Source: an uncultured Prevotella sp. (GTDB lineage: Bacteria; Bacteroidota; Bacteroidia; Bacteroidales; Bacteroidaceae). Taken from it: 64,000 nucleotides of DNA. Positions 55,612 through 63,765 of the stretch are shown here, piece after piece (within the stretch, counting starts at the first letter, position 1; each line of letters starts with the position of its first letter). Below the pieces are notes generated by a model. That model had not been told where the DNA came from and did no database searches. It saw nothing but the letters and a program-made list of their open reading frames with translations. The translations under genes were made by a program, and so were the position numbers. The DNA is taken from the NCBI GenBank assembly GCA_900770395.1, contig CAAGKM010000015.1:94330-158329 (forward strand). The letters are read 5' to 3'.

Positions 55612-56823
55612 ATGAAGATTATCAACGACCCGTTATACGGATTTATAGACATTCCCGACGGACTGCTTCTTGACATTGTGAAGCATCCGCTGATGCAGCG
55701 TCTCACACGCATCAACCAGCTTGGCATGGCAAACGTGGTCTATCCCGGTGCCCGCCATTCAAGGTTTCTGCACAGTATCGGGGCATTCCATTTAACGAGT
55801 CAGGCGATAATGTCGCTCCAGCAAAAGGGGCATTTCATCTTTGACAGCGAGGCTGAGGCTGTGGAGGCCGCCATCCTCATGCACGACATAGGACACGGGC
55901 CTTTCAGCCATGTGCTTGAGCATACCATCATCAGCGGAATATCCCATGAGGATATCTCGCTGATGATGATGGAACAGATAAACCGCGACCTAAACAACCA
56001 GCTTGGGCTTGCCATAAGCATATTCAAGGATAATTATCCCAAACGTTTTCTTCACCAGCTCATAAGCAGTCAGCTTGACATGGACCGTCTGGACTATCTG
56101 CGGCGTGATGCTTTCTTCACAGGTGTGAGTGAGGGCAACATCGGCAGTGCCAGAATAATAGCCATGCTCGACATGCTTGACGATAATCTTGTTGTGAACT
56201 ACAAGGGAATAAACCCTATAGAGAACTACCTTATAAGCCGACGCACGATGTACTGGCAGGTGTATCTGCACAAGACCGTGGTGGGCTATGAGAAGATGCT
56301 GGTGAGCCTGCTCAGTCGTGCGAAGTATCTCACGGCAATGGGGTGCGACGTGTTTGCACCACCAGCCCTCAGTTATTTCCTGCGTAATGATGTGGATGCG
56401 GAATGGTTCGCCACACACGATGAGGCTTTTCTGATGTATCAGATGCTTGACGACAACGACATCATGAGTGCCATAAAAGTGTGGGCTACGGGTGAGGACA
56501 AGATTCTATCAACTCTTGCCACAAACATATTGACCCGCCGCCTGTTTAAGGTGGAGGTGTTTGATGAGCCTGTGTCGCAGGAATATGTAGATGTGATAGC
56601 CCGGAGCATCTCAAAGAAAATGGGCATCCCCATGGAGGACACCCATTATCTTGTGAGCGTGAACGCTATTCAGAAAGACACTTACGACATTTCTGACAAC
56701 AGCATCACGATTGTGATGAAGGACGGTACGACAAAGGATATTGCCGAGGCTTCGGAAATACTCAACGTGCAGACTTTGGCAAAGAAAAACAGGAAGTATT
56801 TCCTTTGCTATGCAAGAAGTTAG
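55612..56823 (+). CDS. HD-domain phosphohydrolase (SAMHD1/dNTPase-like)
   Basis: 403 residues. It begins with the family signature IINDPLYGFIDIP, then LTRINQLGMANVVYPGARHSRFLHSIG, the metal pair in AAILMHDIGHGPFSHVLEH, and LDMDRLDYLRRDAF. These match the SAMHD1-like HD hydrolases, which include dGTPases. The substrate is not determinable by eye. Same strand as pyrF but separated by a long inverted repeat; convergent with relA. Confidence 0.9.
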   Translation: MKIINDPLYGFIDIPDGLLLDIVKHPLMQRLTRINQLGMANVVYPGARHSRFLHSIGAFHLTSQAIMSLQQKGHFIFDSEAEAVEAAILMHDIGHGPFSHVLEHTIISGISHEDISLMMMEQINRDLNNQLGLAISIFKDNYPKRFLHQLISSQLDMDRLDYLRRDAFFTGVSEGNIGSARIIAMLDMLDDNLVVNYKGINPIENYLISRRTMYWQVYLHKTVVGYEKMLVSLLSRAKYLTAMGCDVFAPPALSYFLRNDVDAEWFATHDEAFLMYQMLDDNDIMSAIKVWATGEDKILSTLATNILTRRLFKVEVFDEPVSQEYVDVIARSISKKMGIPMEDTHYLVSVNAIQKDTYDISDNSITIVMKDGTTKDIAEASEILNVQTLAKKNRKYFLCYARS

Positions 56824-56837
56824 AAGGAGTTACACCC

Positions 56838-58910
56838 TTATATTCTCATTACATTCTTAACACCCTTTACTGTGCGGAGCCGCTTTATCAGCGCCTCCAG
56901 CTTCGATATGTCCTCGACCATTACAACGAGGTTGCCGCTGAACAGACCGTCGTGACTGTCGATGCTGATGCTGCGCAGTGACAATTTCTCCTCTTTACTG
57001 ATGATTGAGGTGAGGTTGTTCACGATACCTATGTCATCATTGCCCACAACTCTCAGGGTGATGCTGTATTGCGACTGTCCCTTGCCACTCCAGCGTGCTC
57101 TGATAACACGATAGCCAAAACGTTTGCGCATCTCAGGAGCATTGGGGCAGTCGGTGCGGTGAATTTTCACTCCTCCGCTAACTGTCACGAAGCCGAACAC
57201 ATCGTCGCCGTAGATAGGGTTGCAGCAGTGCGACAATTGAAAGTCAATGCCTTTGAGGTTGCGGTCTATCACGAGCACGTCGTCATTGTTGCGCGTCATC
57301 ATCTCATTGGCGCTTACATAGTTGTAGCCGTCGGCACTCTTACCTGTAGTATCCTGATGGATGTTGTCATCGTGACGCTTTATCTCCTGATAGGTTTCAA
57401 TAATGTCGTTGATGTCAAGCTGCTGTTCTGCCACTTTGTGATAGAAGTCGCGGGTTTCCTTGAATCCCATCTTTTTGATGAGGCGTGCCATAACTGACTC
57501 CTCAATCTCTATCTTTCTGTTCCTGAACTTTCGCTCTATTATTTCCTTAGCGTATACCGCCTCTCCCTGCTGTGTGGCACGCAGCGCCAGTCGGATTTTC
57601 GATTTTGCGCGTGATGTCTGTACAATGTTGAGCCACTCTTGCTTGGGCTTCTGAGTTGAGGCGGTCATGATGTCCACGGTATCGCCGCTGCGAAGCTGTT
57701 CGCGGAAGGTCACCACCTTATTATTATTTATGCGTGCGCCCGTGCATGCGTTTCCCACATTGCTGTGAATGTGGTAGGCAAAGTCAAGCACGGTGGCTCC
57801 TTTGGGAAATTTGAACAGGTCGCCCTTGGGGGTGAACACAAACACCTCGTCCTCATACAAGTCCATGCGGAACTGGTCCATTACCTGCATGTCGTCGCTG
57901 TTTTCCAGAATGTTGCGTATGTTGCCAAGCCACTCATCGAGCCCGTTCTCACCCTTTATTCCTTTATATCTCCAGTGTGCCGCCACACCCTTTTCAGCCA
58001 CCTCGTCCATGCGTTCGGTGCGTATCTGCACCTCTACCCATTTCTTCTCAGGACCGAGCACGGTGATGTGCAGGCTTTCGTAGCCGTTCGACTTCGGCAC
58101 ACTGAGCCAGTCGCGCAGTCGGCGAGGGTTGGGCTGATACATATCGGTCACGATGCTGTACACTTGCCAGCAGTGCATCTTCTCTTTCTCAAATGGCGAG
58201 TCGAGAATCACACGTATGGCAAACAGGTCATAGATACCCTCAAAGCCACACTGCTGTTTCTTCATCTTCTGCCATATGGAGTGTATGCTCTTGGTGCGTC
58301 CCTTGATGTGAAACTTCAGACCTGCTACCTCCAGTTTTTCTTTTATTGGTTTTATGAAAGCGTCGATATACTTGTCGCGCTCAGCCTTGGTGGCATTGAG
58401 CTTGTCCTTTATCATATAGTAGGCATCGTGCTCTAAGTATTTCAGCGACAGGTCCTCAAGCTCACTCTTCAGCTTGTATAGACCAAGCTTGTGGGCGAGG
58501 GGAGCATAGAGATAAGCTGCCTCTTCCGAAATCTTACGGCGTTGTTCGTTGTCTGGCATATCCTTAATGGAGCGCATCAGGCTCACACGGTCGGCAATCA
58601 TTATAAGAATCACTCTCATGTCCTCGGCAAACGACAGCAGCAGGTTGCGGAAATTCTCCGACTCCACCACAGGTGCCTTAGCATAGAGTTCCTTGATGCG
58701 CTGCAGTCCATGAAGAATCTGTTTCACAGACTGACCGTATTTCTCGCCCACCTCATCAAGCGTTATCGCACCATTCTCCACACTTTCCCTAAGCAGAATA
58801 GCTTTGATGCCGTCATCCCTCAGACCAATCTCCTTTTCAGCAAGCTCTGCCGTGAGATAATCCTCGGGAGTTGGCGGTATTGGTGTCACAAAATCTCTTG
58901 TTCCTTCCAT
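56838..58910 (-). CDS. relA: RelA-type (p)ppGpp synthetase with degenerate hydrolase domain
   Basis: 690 residues in RelA/SpoT order: N-terminal HD-type region (about 20-190), synthetase (about 200-320; RTKSIHSIWQKM, FAIRVILD, PKSNGYESLHITVLGP, VEVQIRTERMDEVAEKGVAAHWRYKG), TGS (about 365-425; DEVFVFTPKGDLFKFPKGATVLDFAY), zinc/helical region (CCNPIYGDDVFGFVT) and a C-terminal ACT domain. The N-terminal region lacks the HxxxHD metal motif: the start has no RHSG..HP segment, and ADRVSLMR replaces ADRLHNMR. It should therefore make but not degrade the alarmone. The start at 58910 is used because the -7 box overlaps the longer frame. Confidence 0.92.
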   Translation of the reverse strand: MEGTRDFVTPIPPTPEDYLTAELAEKEIGLRDDGIKAILLRESVENGAITLDEVGEKYGQSVKQILHGLQRIKELYAKAPVVESENFRNLLLSFAEDMRVILIMIADRVSLMRSIKDMPDNEQRRKISEEAAYLYAPLAHKLGLYKLKSELEDLSLKYLEHDAYYMIKDKLNATKAERDKYIDAFIKPIKEKLEVAGLKFHIKGRTKSIHSIWQKMKKQQCGFEGIYDLFAIRVILDSPFEKEKMHCWQVYSIVTDMYQPNPRRLRDWLSVPKSNGYESLHITVLGPEKKWVEVQIRTERMDEVAEKGVAAHWRYKGIKGENGLDEWLGNIRNILENSDDMQVMDQFRMDLYEDEVFVFTPKGDLFKFPKGATVLDFAYHIHSNVGNACTGARINNNKVVTFREQLRSGDTVDIMTASTQKPKQEWLNIVQTSRAKSKIRLALRATQQGEAVYAKEIIERKFRNRKIEIEESVMARLIKKMGFKETRDFYHKVAEQQLDINDIIETYQEIKRHDDNIHQDTTGKSADGYNYVSANEMMTRNNDDVLVIDRNLKGIDFQLSHCCNPIYGDDVFGFVTVSGGVKIHRTDCPNAPEMRKRFGYRVIRARWSGKGQSQYSITLRVVGNDDIGIVNNLTSIISKEEKLSLRSISIDSHDGLFSGNLVVMVEDISKLEALIKRLRTVKGVKNVMRI

Positions 58911-58940
58911 AATTTGTCTACATTTTGTTAAATACCATTG

Positions 58941-58948
58941 CAAAGATA
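58941..58948 (-). promoter_or_regulatory. -7 box of relA
   Basis: CAAAGATA on the plus strand (TATCTTTG toward relA), 31 bases before the ATG. Confidence 0.6.
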
Positions 58949-58990
58949 CACTTTTTTATTGATTTATTTTTCAGTTTCGGTAATTTTTTG

Positions 58991-58998
58991 TACTTTTG
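58991..58998 (+). promoter_or_regulatory. -7 box of DUF4301 gene
   Basis: TACTTTTG, 28 bases before the ATG at 59026; the -33 region reads TTTT rather than TTTG. Confidence 0.6.
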
Positions 58999-59025
58999 TA
59001 ATATTAATTACTAATTTTATTAATT

Positions 59026-60543
59026 ATGTTAACACAAAAAGACCTAAAACAGATAGCCGATAAAGGCATCAGTGAAGAGAAGCTCAACTATCAGTTGGGG
59101 CAGTTTAAAACCGGATTCCCATTCCTCAAGCTCGAGGCTGCGGCTGCCATTGGCAAAGGCATTGTGAGTCCCGACGAGGCAGGACGCAAGCAACTCATTG
59201 ACACATGGAACTGCTACAAGGCAGAGGGTAAGCGTGTGGTGAAGTTTGTTCCTGCATCGGGAGCTGCCAGCCGTATGTTCAAGGATATGTTTGCGTTTGT
59301 TGACGCTGACTATGATGTGCCGACTACTGATTTTGAGAAGAAGTATTTTGACAATATCGAGAAGTTCGCTTTCTTCGATGCTCTTAACGAGGTTTGCCAG
59401 AAAAATGAGGGTAAGACCGTAAAAGAGCTTATCCACGCAGGCAACTACAAGGCTGTGGCTGCCAATATGCTGAAGGCTGAGGGACTGAACTACGGTCAGC
59501 TGCCAAAGGGCATGCTGCTGTTCCATGAGTATCCCGAGGGCGCGCGCACTCCTATGGAGGAGCATCTTGTTGAGGGCGCGCTCTATGCGGCAAGCGAGGG
59601 CAAGGCTATCGTTCACTTCACAGTGAGCCATGAGCACTTTGACTTCTTTAAGAATAAAGTGGCAGAAAAGGTGCAGTATTATGCCGACAAGTTTGGCGTA
59701 ACCTACGACATTTCGTTCTCAGAGCAGAAACCGTCTACCGACACCGTTGCCGCCAACCCTGACGGCACTCCTTTCCGCAATGCCGACGGCAGTCTGCTGT
59801 TCCGTCCAGGCGGTCACGGAGCTCTCATCGAGAATCTCAACGAGATTGATGCCGATGTTATTTTCATCAAGAACATCGACAACGTTGTGCCCGACCGTCT
59901 GAAACCAGAGACAGTGGAGTATAAGCAGGTGATTGCAGGACTGCTCGTTACCTTGCAGAAGAAGGCATTTGAGTATCTGCGCCTCCTCGACAGCGGTGAG
60001 TACTCTCACGACCAGATTGAGGATATTATCCGTTTCGTTCAGCAGGATTTGTGCTGCCGCAAGAGCGATATCAAGGAGCTTGAGGATGCTGACCTCGTTA
60101 TTTACCTGCGCAAGAAGCTCAACCGCCCGATGCGTGTATGCGGAGTGGTGAAGAATGTGGGCGAGCCTGGTGGTGGTCCGTTCCTTACATATAATCAGGA
60201 CGGCACAGTGAGTCTGCAGATTCTTGAGAGCAGCCAGATTGACAAGAGCAATGAGGAGTATATGAAGATGTTCACTCAGGGAACACACTTCAACCCTGTG
60301 GATCTCGTCTGCGCCGTGAAGGACTATAAGGGACAGCCATTCAACCTGCCAGATTTCGTTGACCCGTCGACAGGATTCATCAGCCAGAAGAGCAAGAGCG
60401 GCAAGGAGCTGCAGGCTCTCGAGTTGCCTGGACTGTGGAATGGTGCCATGAGCGACTGGAACACAATATTCGTAGAGGTTCCGCTCGGTACATTCAATCC
60501 AGTGAAGACTGTTAACGATTTGCTTCGCGAGCAGCATCAGTAA
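59026..60543 (+). CDS. DUF4301-family cytoplasmic protein
   Basis: 505 residues without signal peptide or membrane segment, matching the Bacteroidetes DUF4301 family as I recall it. Notable segments are VVKFVPASGAASRMFKDMFAF, KGMLLFHEYPEGARTPMEEHLVEGALYA, SLLFRPGGHGALIENLN and FIKNIDNVVPDRLK. The combination resembles nucleotidyltransferase-like or sugar-phosphate-binding folds (HGALIENLN, NIDNVV), but the reaction is unknown. Abundant preferred codons suggest good expression. It is followed 12 bases later by an AraC-family gene. Confidence 0.85.
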   Translation: MLTQKDLKQIADKGISEEKLNYQLGQFKTGFPFLKLEAAAAIGKGIVSPDEAGRKQLIDTWNCYKAEGKRVVKFVPASGAASRMFKDMFAFVDADYDVPTTDFEKKYFDNIEKFAFFDALNEVCQKNEGKTVKELIHAGNYKAVAANMLKAEGLNYGQLPKGMLLFHEYPEGARTPMEEHLVEGALYAASEGKAIVHFTVSHEHFDFFKNKVAEKVQYYADKFGVTYDISFSEQKPSTDTVAANPDGTPFRNADGSLLFRPGGHGALIENLNEIDADVIFIKNIDNVVPDRLKPETVEYKQVIAGLLVTLQKKAFEYLRLLDSGEYSHDQIEDIIRFVQQDLCCRKSDIKELEDADLVIYLRKKLNRPMRVCGVVKNVGEPGGGPFLTYNQDGTVSLQILESSQIDKSNEEYMKMFTQGTHFNPVDLVCAVKDYKGQPFNLPDFVDPSTGFISQKSKSGKELQALELPGLWNGAMSDWNTIFVEVPLGTFNPVKTVNDLLREQHQ

Positions 60544-60555
60544 TCAGTTGAAACA

Positions 60556-61356
60556 ATGCAAGACGTAATTTTCGACCACACCTTATTAAATATAGGTGAC
60601 TTCGCTGAAGAGGGATATCTGTGTCACGCCTATTGTCATAAAGGTGAGTGTACGTTCGCCTTCAACGGCAAGCGATACACCATGGTAGCGGGTGACTGTT
60701 TGATTGTGCGTCGATGCGACTTGCTTATAGATATATGCGAGAGTGACGACTTTCAGGTGGATGTGGTATATGCCTCACCGCAGTTCGTCACTCTCGCCAC
60801 TCCGCAGAGCAACTACGGCACAAGAGGTGCACTGTCGCTGTTCAACAATCCGATAATGCACCTCACGCCAGAGCAGCAGCAAGTGTGCTCCCTCGACTTC
60901 GACTACGTGAGGCGGCGCCTTGCCATAGAGTCGCATAAGTTTCACCGCGACGCAATGATTAATGCCGTGCAGGCAATGATTATCGACTTCTTCGACTTCC
61001 ACGCAACGCTTTACGGCAACGACGACACTGTGACCCAGCAGTATGCCACGCAGATGAACCGTTTCCTCGCCTTGCTTGAGCGTGGCGACTATCGCAAGAA
61101 CCGCGAGATAGGATATTATGCCGACATTCTCTGCGTCACTCCCAAATATCTGTCGGAAGTGTCGAAAAAGGTGAGCGGCTATCCAGCCAACTTCTGGATA
61201 ACACGCTACACGTCGCTCGACATCGCCCGCCTTCTGCGCAGCAAACGGCTCACGTTCACCGAGATATCCGACATGTTTGAGTTCTCATCGGAGTCGTATT
61301 TCAGCCGCTACGTGCAGAAATACCTCGGCGCTCCGCCCTCGGAGTTTACGGAATAA
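60556..61356 (+). CDS. AraC-family transcriptional regulator
   Basis: 266 residues: an N-terminal cupin-like sensing domain (about 15-90; CTFAFNGKRYTMVAGDCLIVRR) and two C-terminal helix-turn-helix motifs (about 185-262; EIGYYADILCVTPKYLSEVSKKVSGY and LTFTEISDMFEFSSESYFSRYVQKYLGAPPSEF). It follows DUF4301 closely and precedes an aldo/keto reductase gene across a palindromic intergenic element; it probably controls the downstream redox genes, an inference from position. Confidence 0.9.
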   Translation: MQDVIFDHTLLNIGDFAEEGYLCHAYCHKGECTFAFNGKRYTMVAGDCLIVRRCDLLIDICESDDFQVDVVYASPQFVTLATPQSNYGTRGALSLFNNPIMHLTPEQQQVCSLDFDYVRRRLAIESHKFHRDAMINAVQAMIIDFFDFHATLYGNDDTVTQQYATQMNRFLALLERGDYRKNREIGYYADILCVTPKYLSEVSKKVSGYPANFWITRYTSLDIARLLRSKRLTFTEISDMFEFSSESYFSRYVQKYLGAPPSEFTE

Positions 61357-61359
61357 ATA

Positions 61360-61542
61360 TTAACCTGCATTATTCATACTATTTCCTACTGCAATTACTA
61401 ACTGGCAGCACCTCAGCGCAATGCTCGCTCTTCCTCTTGGAAAGTAGGATTTACTACATTCTGCATCGTCATTGCTGTGCTCACGCTGATGCACAGCCAT
61501 TTAGCCCTTTCGTAACGGAACAGTATGAATAATGTAGGTTAA
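61360..61542. repeat. MITE-like element with about 23-base terminal inverted repeats
   Basis: TAACCTGCATTATTCATACT (61361-61380) and its reverse complement with one mismatch at 61522-61541 bracket about 140 bases of non-coding sequence containing further short palindromes (TCCTACT at 61384-61390 with AGTAGGA at 61443-61449). GGAATAA occurs just outside both ends (61350-61356, 61545-61551). Confidence 0.7.
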
Positions 61543-61560
61543 AAGGAATAATTGTAAAGA

Positions 61561-61595
61561 ATCCCCGAAATCTGTGTACACGCAGTTTCGGGGAT
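61561..61595. promoter_or_regulatory. Palindrome upstream of aldo/keto reductase promoter
   Basis: ATCCCCGAAA (61561-61570) and TTTCGGGGAT (61586-61595) form a perfect 10-base inverted repeat around a GTGTACAC core, ending 7 bases before the -7 box. Candidate operator or terminator. Confidence 0.55.
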
Positions 61596-61601
61596 TTGCC
61601 G

Positions 61602-61609
61602 TACCTTTG
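61602..61609 (+). promoter_or_regulatory. -7 box of aldo/keto reductase gene
   Basis: TACCTTTG, 30 bases before the ATG at 61640. A normal -33 TTTG is lacking, in line with dependence on an activator. Confidence 0.6.
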
Positions 61610-61639
61610 CACCGTGAAACATTAAAAACAAATGAATTT

Positions 61640-62479
61640 ATGAAAAGCGTAAAACTGAACAATGGCATTGAGATGCCGCAAATGGGATATGGAGTGTATC
61701 AGATAGCGCCCGATGCCTGCGAGCGCCACGTTGCCGAGGCATTGAGCGTAGGTTACAGAATGATTGACACGGCACAGGCTTACCACAACGAAGAGGGAGT
61801 GGGACGCGCCATAGCCGATAGCGGAATCAGCCGCGACGAGATTTTCCTCGTGAGCAAGGTGTGGATTTCAAACTACGGCTACGACAAGGCAAAGGCATCT
61901 GTCGACGAGAGCCTGCGCCGGCTGCGCACCGATTATATTGACCTTATGCTGCTCCACCAGCCTTTCTGCGACCGCTACGGGGCATACCGCGCCCTGCAGG
62001 ATGCCTACAGGGAGGGAAAAGTGAGAGCCATCGGAGTGTCGAACTTCTATCCCGACCACTTCATCGACCTTGCCGGGAACATGGACGTGGTTCCAGCGGT
62101 GAATCAGGTGGAGACCCATGTGTTCTGCCAGCAGAAGGAGGCTCAGAGGGTGATGCAGGAATACGGCACAAGGATGATGTCGTGGGGACCGCTTGCCGAG
62201 GGGCGCAACAACTTCTTCCACAACGAAACTCTCGCCGACATTGCCTCGCATCATGGCAAGACCACTGCGCAGGTGGCGCTGCGCTGGCTGCTGCAGCGCG
62301 ACGTGATAATCATTCCCAAGTCGACCCACGTGGAGCGGATGAAGGAGAACATCGACATTTTCGACTTCACGCTCACCGAGGATGAGATGCAGCAGATAGC
62401 CGCGCTCGACACAGCCCGCAGCCTGTTCTTCGACCATCATTCGGCAGAGGCTGCACGGATGTTCATGGGATGGAAATAA
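61640..62479 (+). CDS. Aldo/keto reductase (2,5-diketo-gluconate-reductase type)
   Basis: 279-residue cytoplasmic barrel. The catalytic tetrad is D43 and Y48 (MIDTAQAYHNE), K73 (LVSKVW) and H106 (LMLLHQP). The NADPH-site segments are VGVSNF-like IGVSNFYPDHF and IPKSTHVERMKENIDIFDF. Substrates of these reductases are broad. The start MKSVKLNN replaces a 22-codon extension that would cross the promoter. It lies downstream of the AraC gene and upstream of an exported flavodoxin-like gene. Confidence 0.92.
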   Translation: MKSVKLNNGIEMPQMGYGVYQIAPDACERHVAEALSVGYRMIDTAQAYHNEEGVGRAIADSGISRDEIFLVSKVWISNYGYDKAKASVDESLRRLRTDYIDLMLLHQPFCDRYGAYRALQDAYREGKVRAIGVSNFYPDHFIDLAGNMDVVPAVNQVETHVFCQQKEAQRVMQEYGTRMMSWGPLAEGRNNFFHNETLADIASHHGKTTAQVALRWLLQRDVIIIPKSTHVERMKENIDIFDFTLTEDEMQQIAALDTARSLFFDHHSAEAARMFMGWK

Positions 62480-62491
62480 AGTGAAATACTC

Positions 62492-62959
62492 ATGAAAAGG
62501 TTTGTTATAATTATGTTGACGTTCACGCTCGGAATGTTGCATGTCGCCGCAAGGGACATGCAGCATTCCGGGGGTGCCGTGACCATAAACGGCATCGTGA
62601 AGGATGCGCACACCAAAAAGAAGCTCGCCAACGTCAGCGTACACCTGCAAGGCAGGGACATAGGAACCGTGACCAACGGCGACGGAATGTTTTCACTGAA
62701 AATTGACAGGGAAGACTTGGAGGGAAACATACTGCTGTCGTGCTTAGGCTACGCCAACAGGAAGATAGCGTGCAGGGACTTGAGCGGCAACAGCGGAAAG
62801 ACAACGGTATTTCTCACATCGGCAACACGCACACTTGATGAAGTGACCGTCTATGGCGGTGACGCCAAGAATCTGGTTGTCGAGGCAATGAAAAGGATAG
62901 TTGTAAACTATCCACAAACTCCCTACATGCTCAATATGTTCTATCGCGAGACCATATAA
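62492..62959 (+). CDS. Carboxypeptidase-regulatory-like secreted protein, N-terminal part of a split gene
   Basis: 155 residues: signal peptide (MKRFVIIMLTFTLGMLHVAA) and a CarboxypepD-regulatory-like domain (about 30-120; INGIVKDAHTKKKLANVSVHLQG), then DEVTVYGGDAKNLVVEAMKRIVVNYPQTPYMLNMFYRETI and an immediate stop. Two stops (TAATGA) follow in frame. The next open frame, displaced by one base, continues the same type of protein, so this is probably the front half of a gene broken by a frameshift. Confidence 0.7.
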   Translation: MKRFVIIMLTFTLGMLHVAARDMQHSGGAVTINGIVKDAHTKKKLANVSVHLQGRDIGTVTNGDGMFSLKIDREDLEGNILLSCLGYANRKIACRDLSGNSGKTTVFLTSATRTLDEVTVYGGDAKNLVVEAMKRIVVNYPQTPYMLNMFYRETI

Positions 62960-63759
62960 TGAAAGGCAGCCGCTATGTGGGCATATCTGAGGGCGTGATG
63001 GATGTGTACAAGAACGGCTACGGCAAACGCACAACCGACAGAGACAGAGTGAGAATAAAACGTGGGCGCAGGCTGATGAGCCAGAAGGCGAACGACACTC
63101 TGGCTGTGAAACTGCAGGGCGGTCCGCTGCTCGCAGTGTATCTGGACATCGTAAAAAACGGTGATGCCTTGTTCGACAGCGAGACAATATCGCTGTATTC
63201 TTTCAAACACGAGCACATGATGGTGCTCGACGACCGTCTGCACTACGCCGTGAGTTTCAAGCCCTGTGCCACGGTTGACTATCCGCTCTATTCAGGCACT
63301 CTCTACATTGACAGCGAGAGCCTGTGTCTCACCCGTGCGGAAATATCACTCGACGTAAGCGACAGGGAAAAGACCAACAAGGCACTGTTGCATAAAAAGC
63401 CATTAGGACTGCGCTTCCGTTGCCGTGAGGCAAGTATTATTGTAGCCTACCGTCAGCATGACGGGCAGGCTTGTCTCGACTACATCAAAAACACCATCCG
63501 CTTTAAATGCGACTGGAAATGCCGTCTGTTTTCCTCCACCTACACCACTGTTGCCGAGATGGTGACGGTAGACCTCGACAACCAGCCTGCGGCAAACATC
63601 CCTCACTCAGAATCATACCGCGACAGCCGTATGTTCTACGATGACGCAAGGCAAAACTGGGATACCGACTTCTGTCAGGACTACAACATAATAGAACCTA
63701 CTGAGTCGCTTGAGAAGGCTGTGGAAAAACTGAGGAGACACAACAAGAAAGACAAATAA
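62959..63759 (+). CDS. C-terminal part of the split carboxypeptidase-regulatory-like protein
   Basis: 266 residues starting MKGSRYVGISEGVMDVYKNGYG. The ATG shares one base with the stop of the preceding part (TAATG). There is no signal peptide, although the content (mostly beta strands; LYSGTLYIDSESLCLTRAEISLDV) looks extracytoplasmic, so by itself it would be mislocalised. Joined to the preceding part it gives one protein of about 420 residues. Either a frameshift mutation or coupled reinitiation. Confidence 0.65.
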   Translation: MKGSRYVGISEGVMDVYKNGYGKRTTDRDRVRIKRGRRLMSQKANDTLAVKLQGGPLLAVYLDIVKNGDALFDSETISLYSFKHEHMMVLDDRLHYAVSFKPCATVDYPLYSGTLYIDSESLCLTRAEISLDVSDREKTNKALLHKKPLGLRFRCREASIIVAYRQHDGQACLDYIKNTIRFKCDWKCRLFSSTYTTVAEMVTVDLDNQPAANIPHSESYRDSRMFYDDARQNWDTDFCQDYNIIEPTESLEKAVEKLRRHNKKDK

Positions 63760-63765
63760 AAGGGA

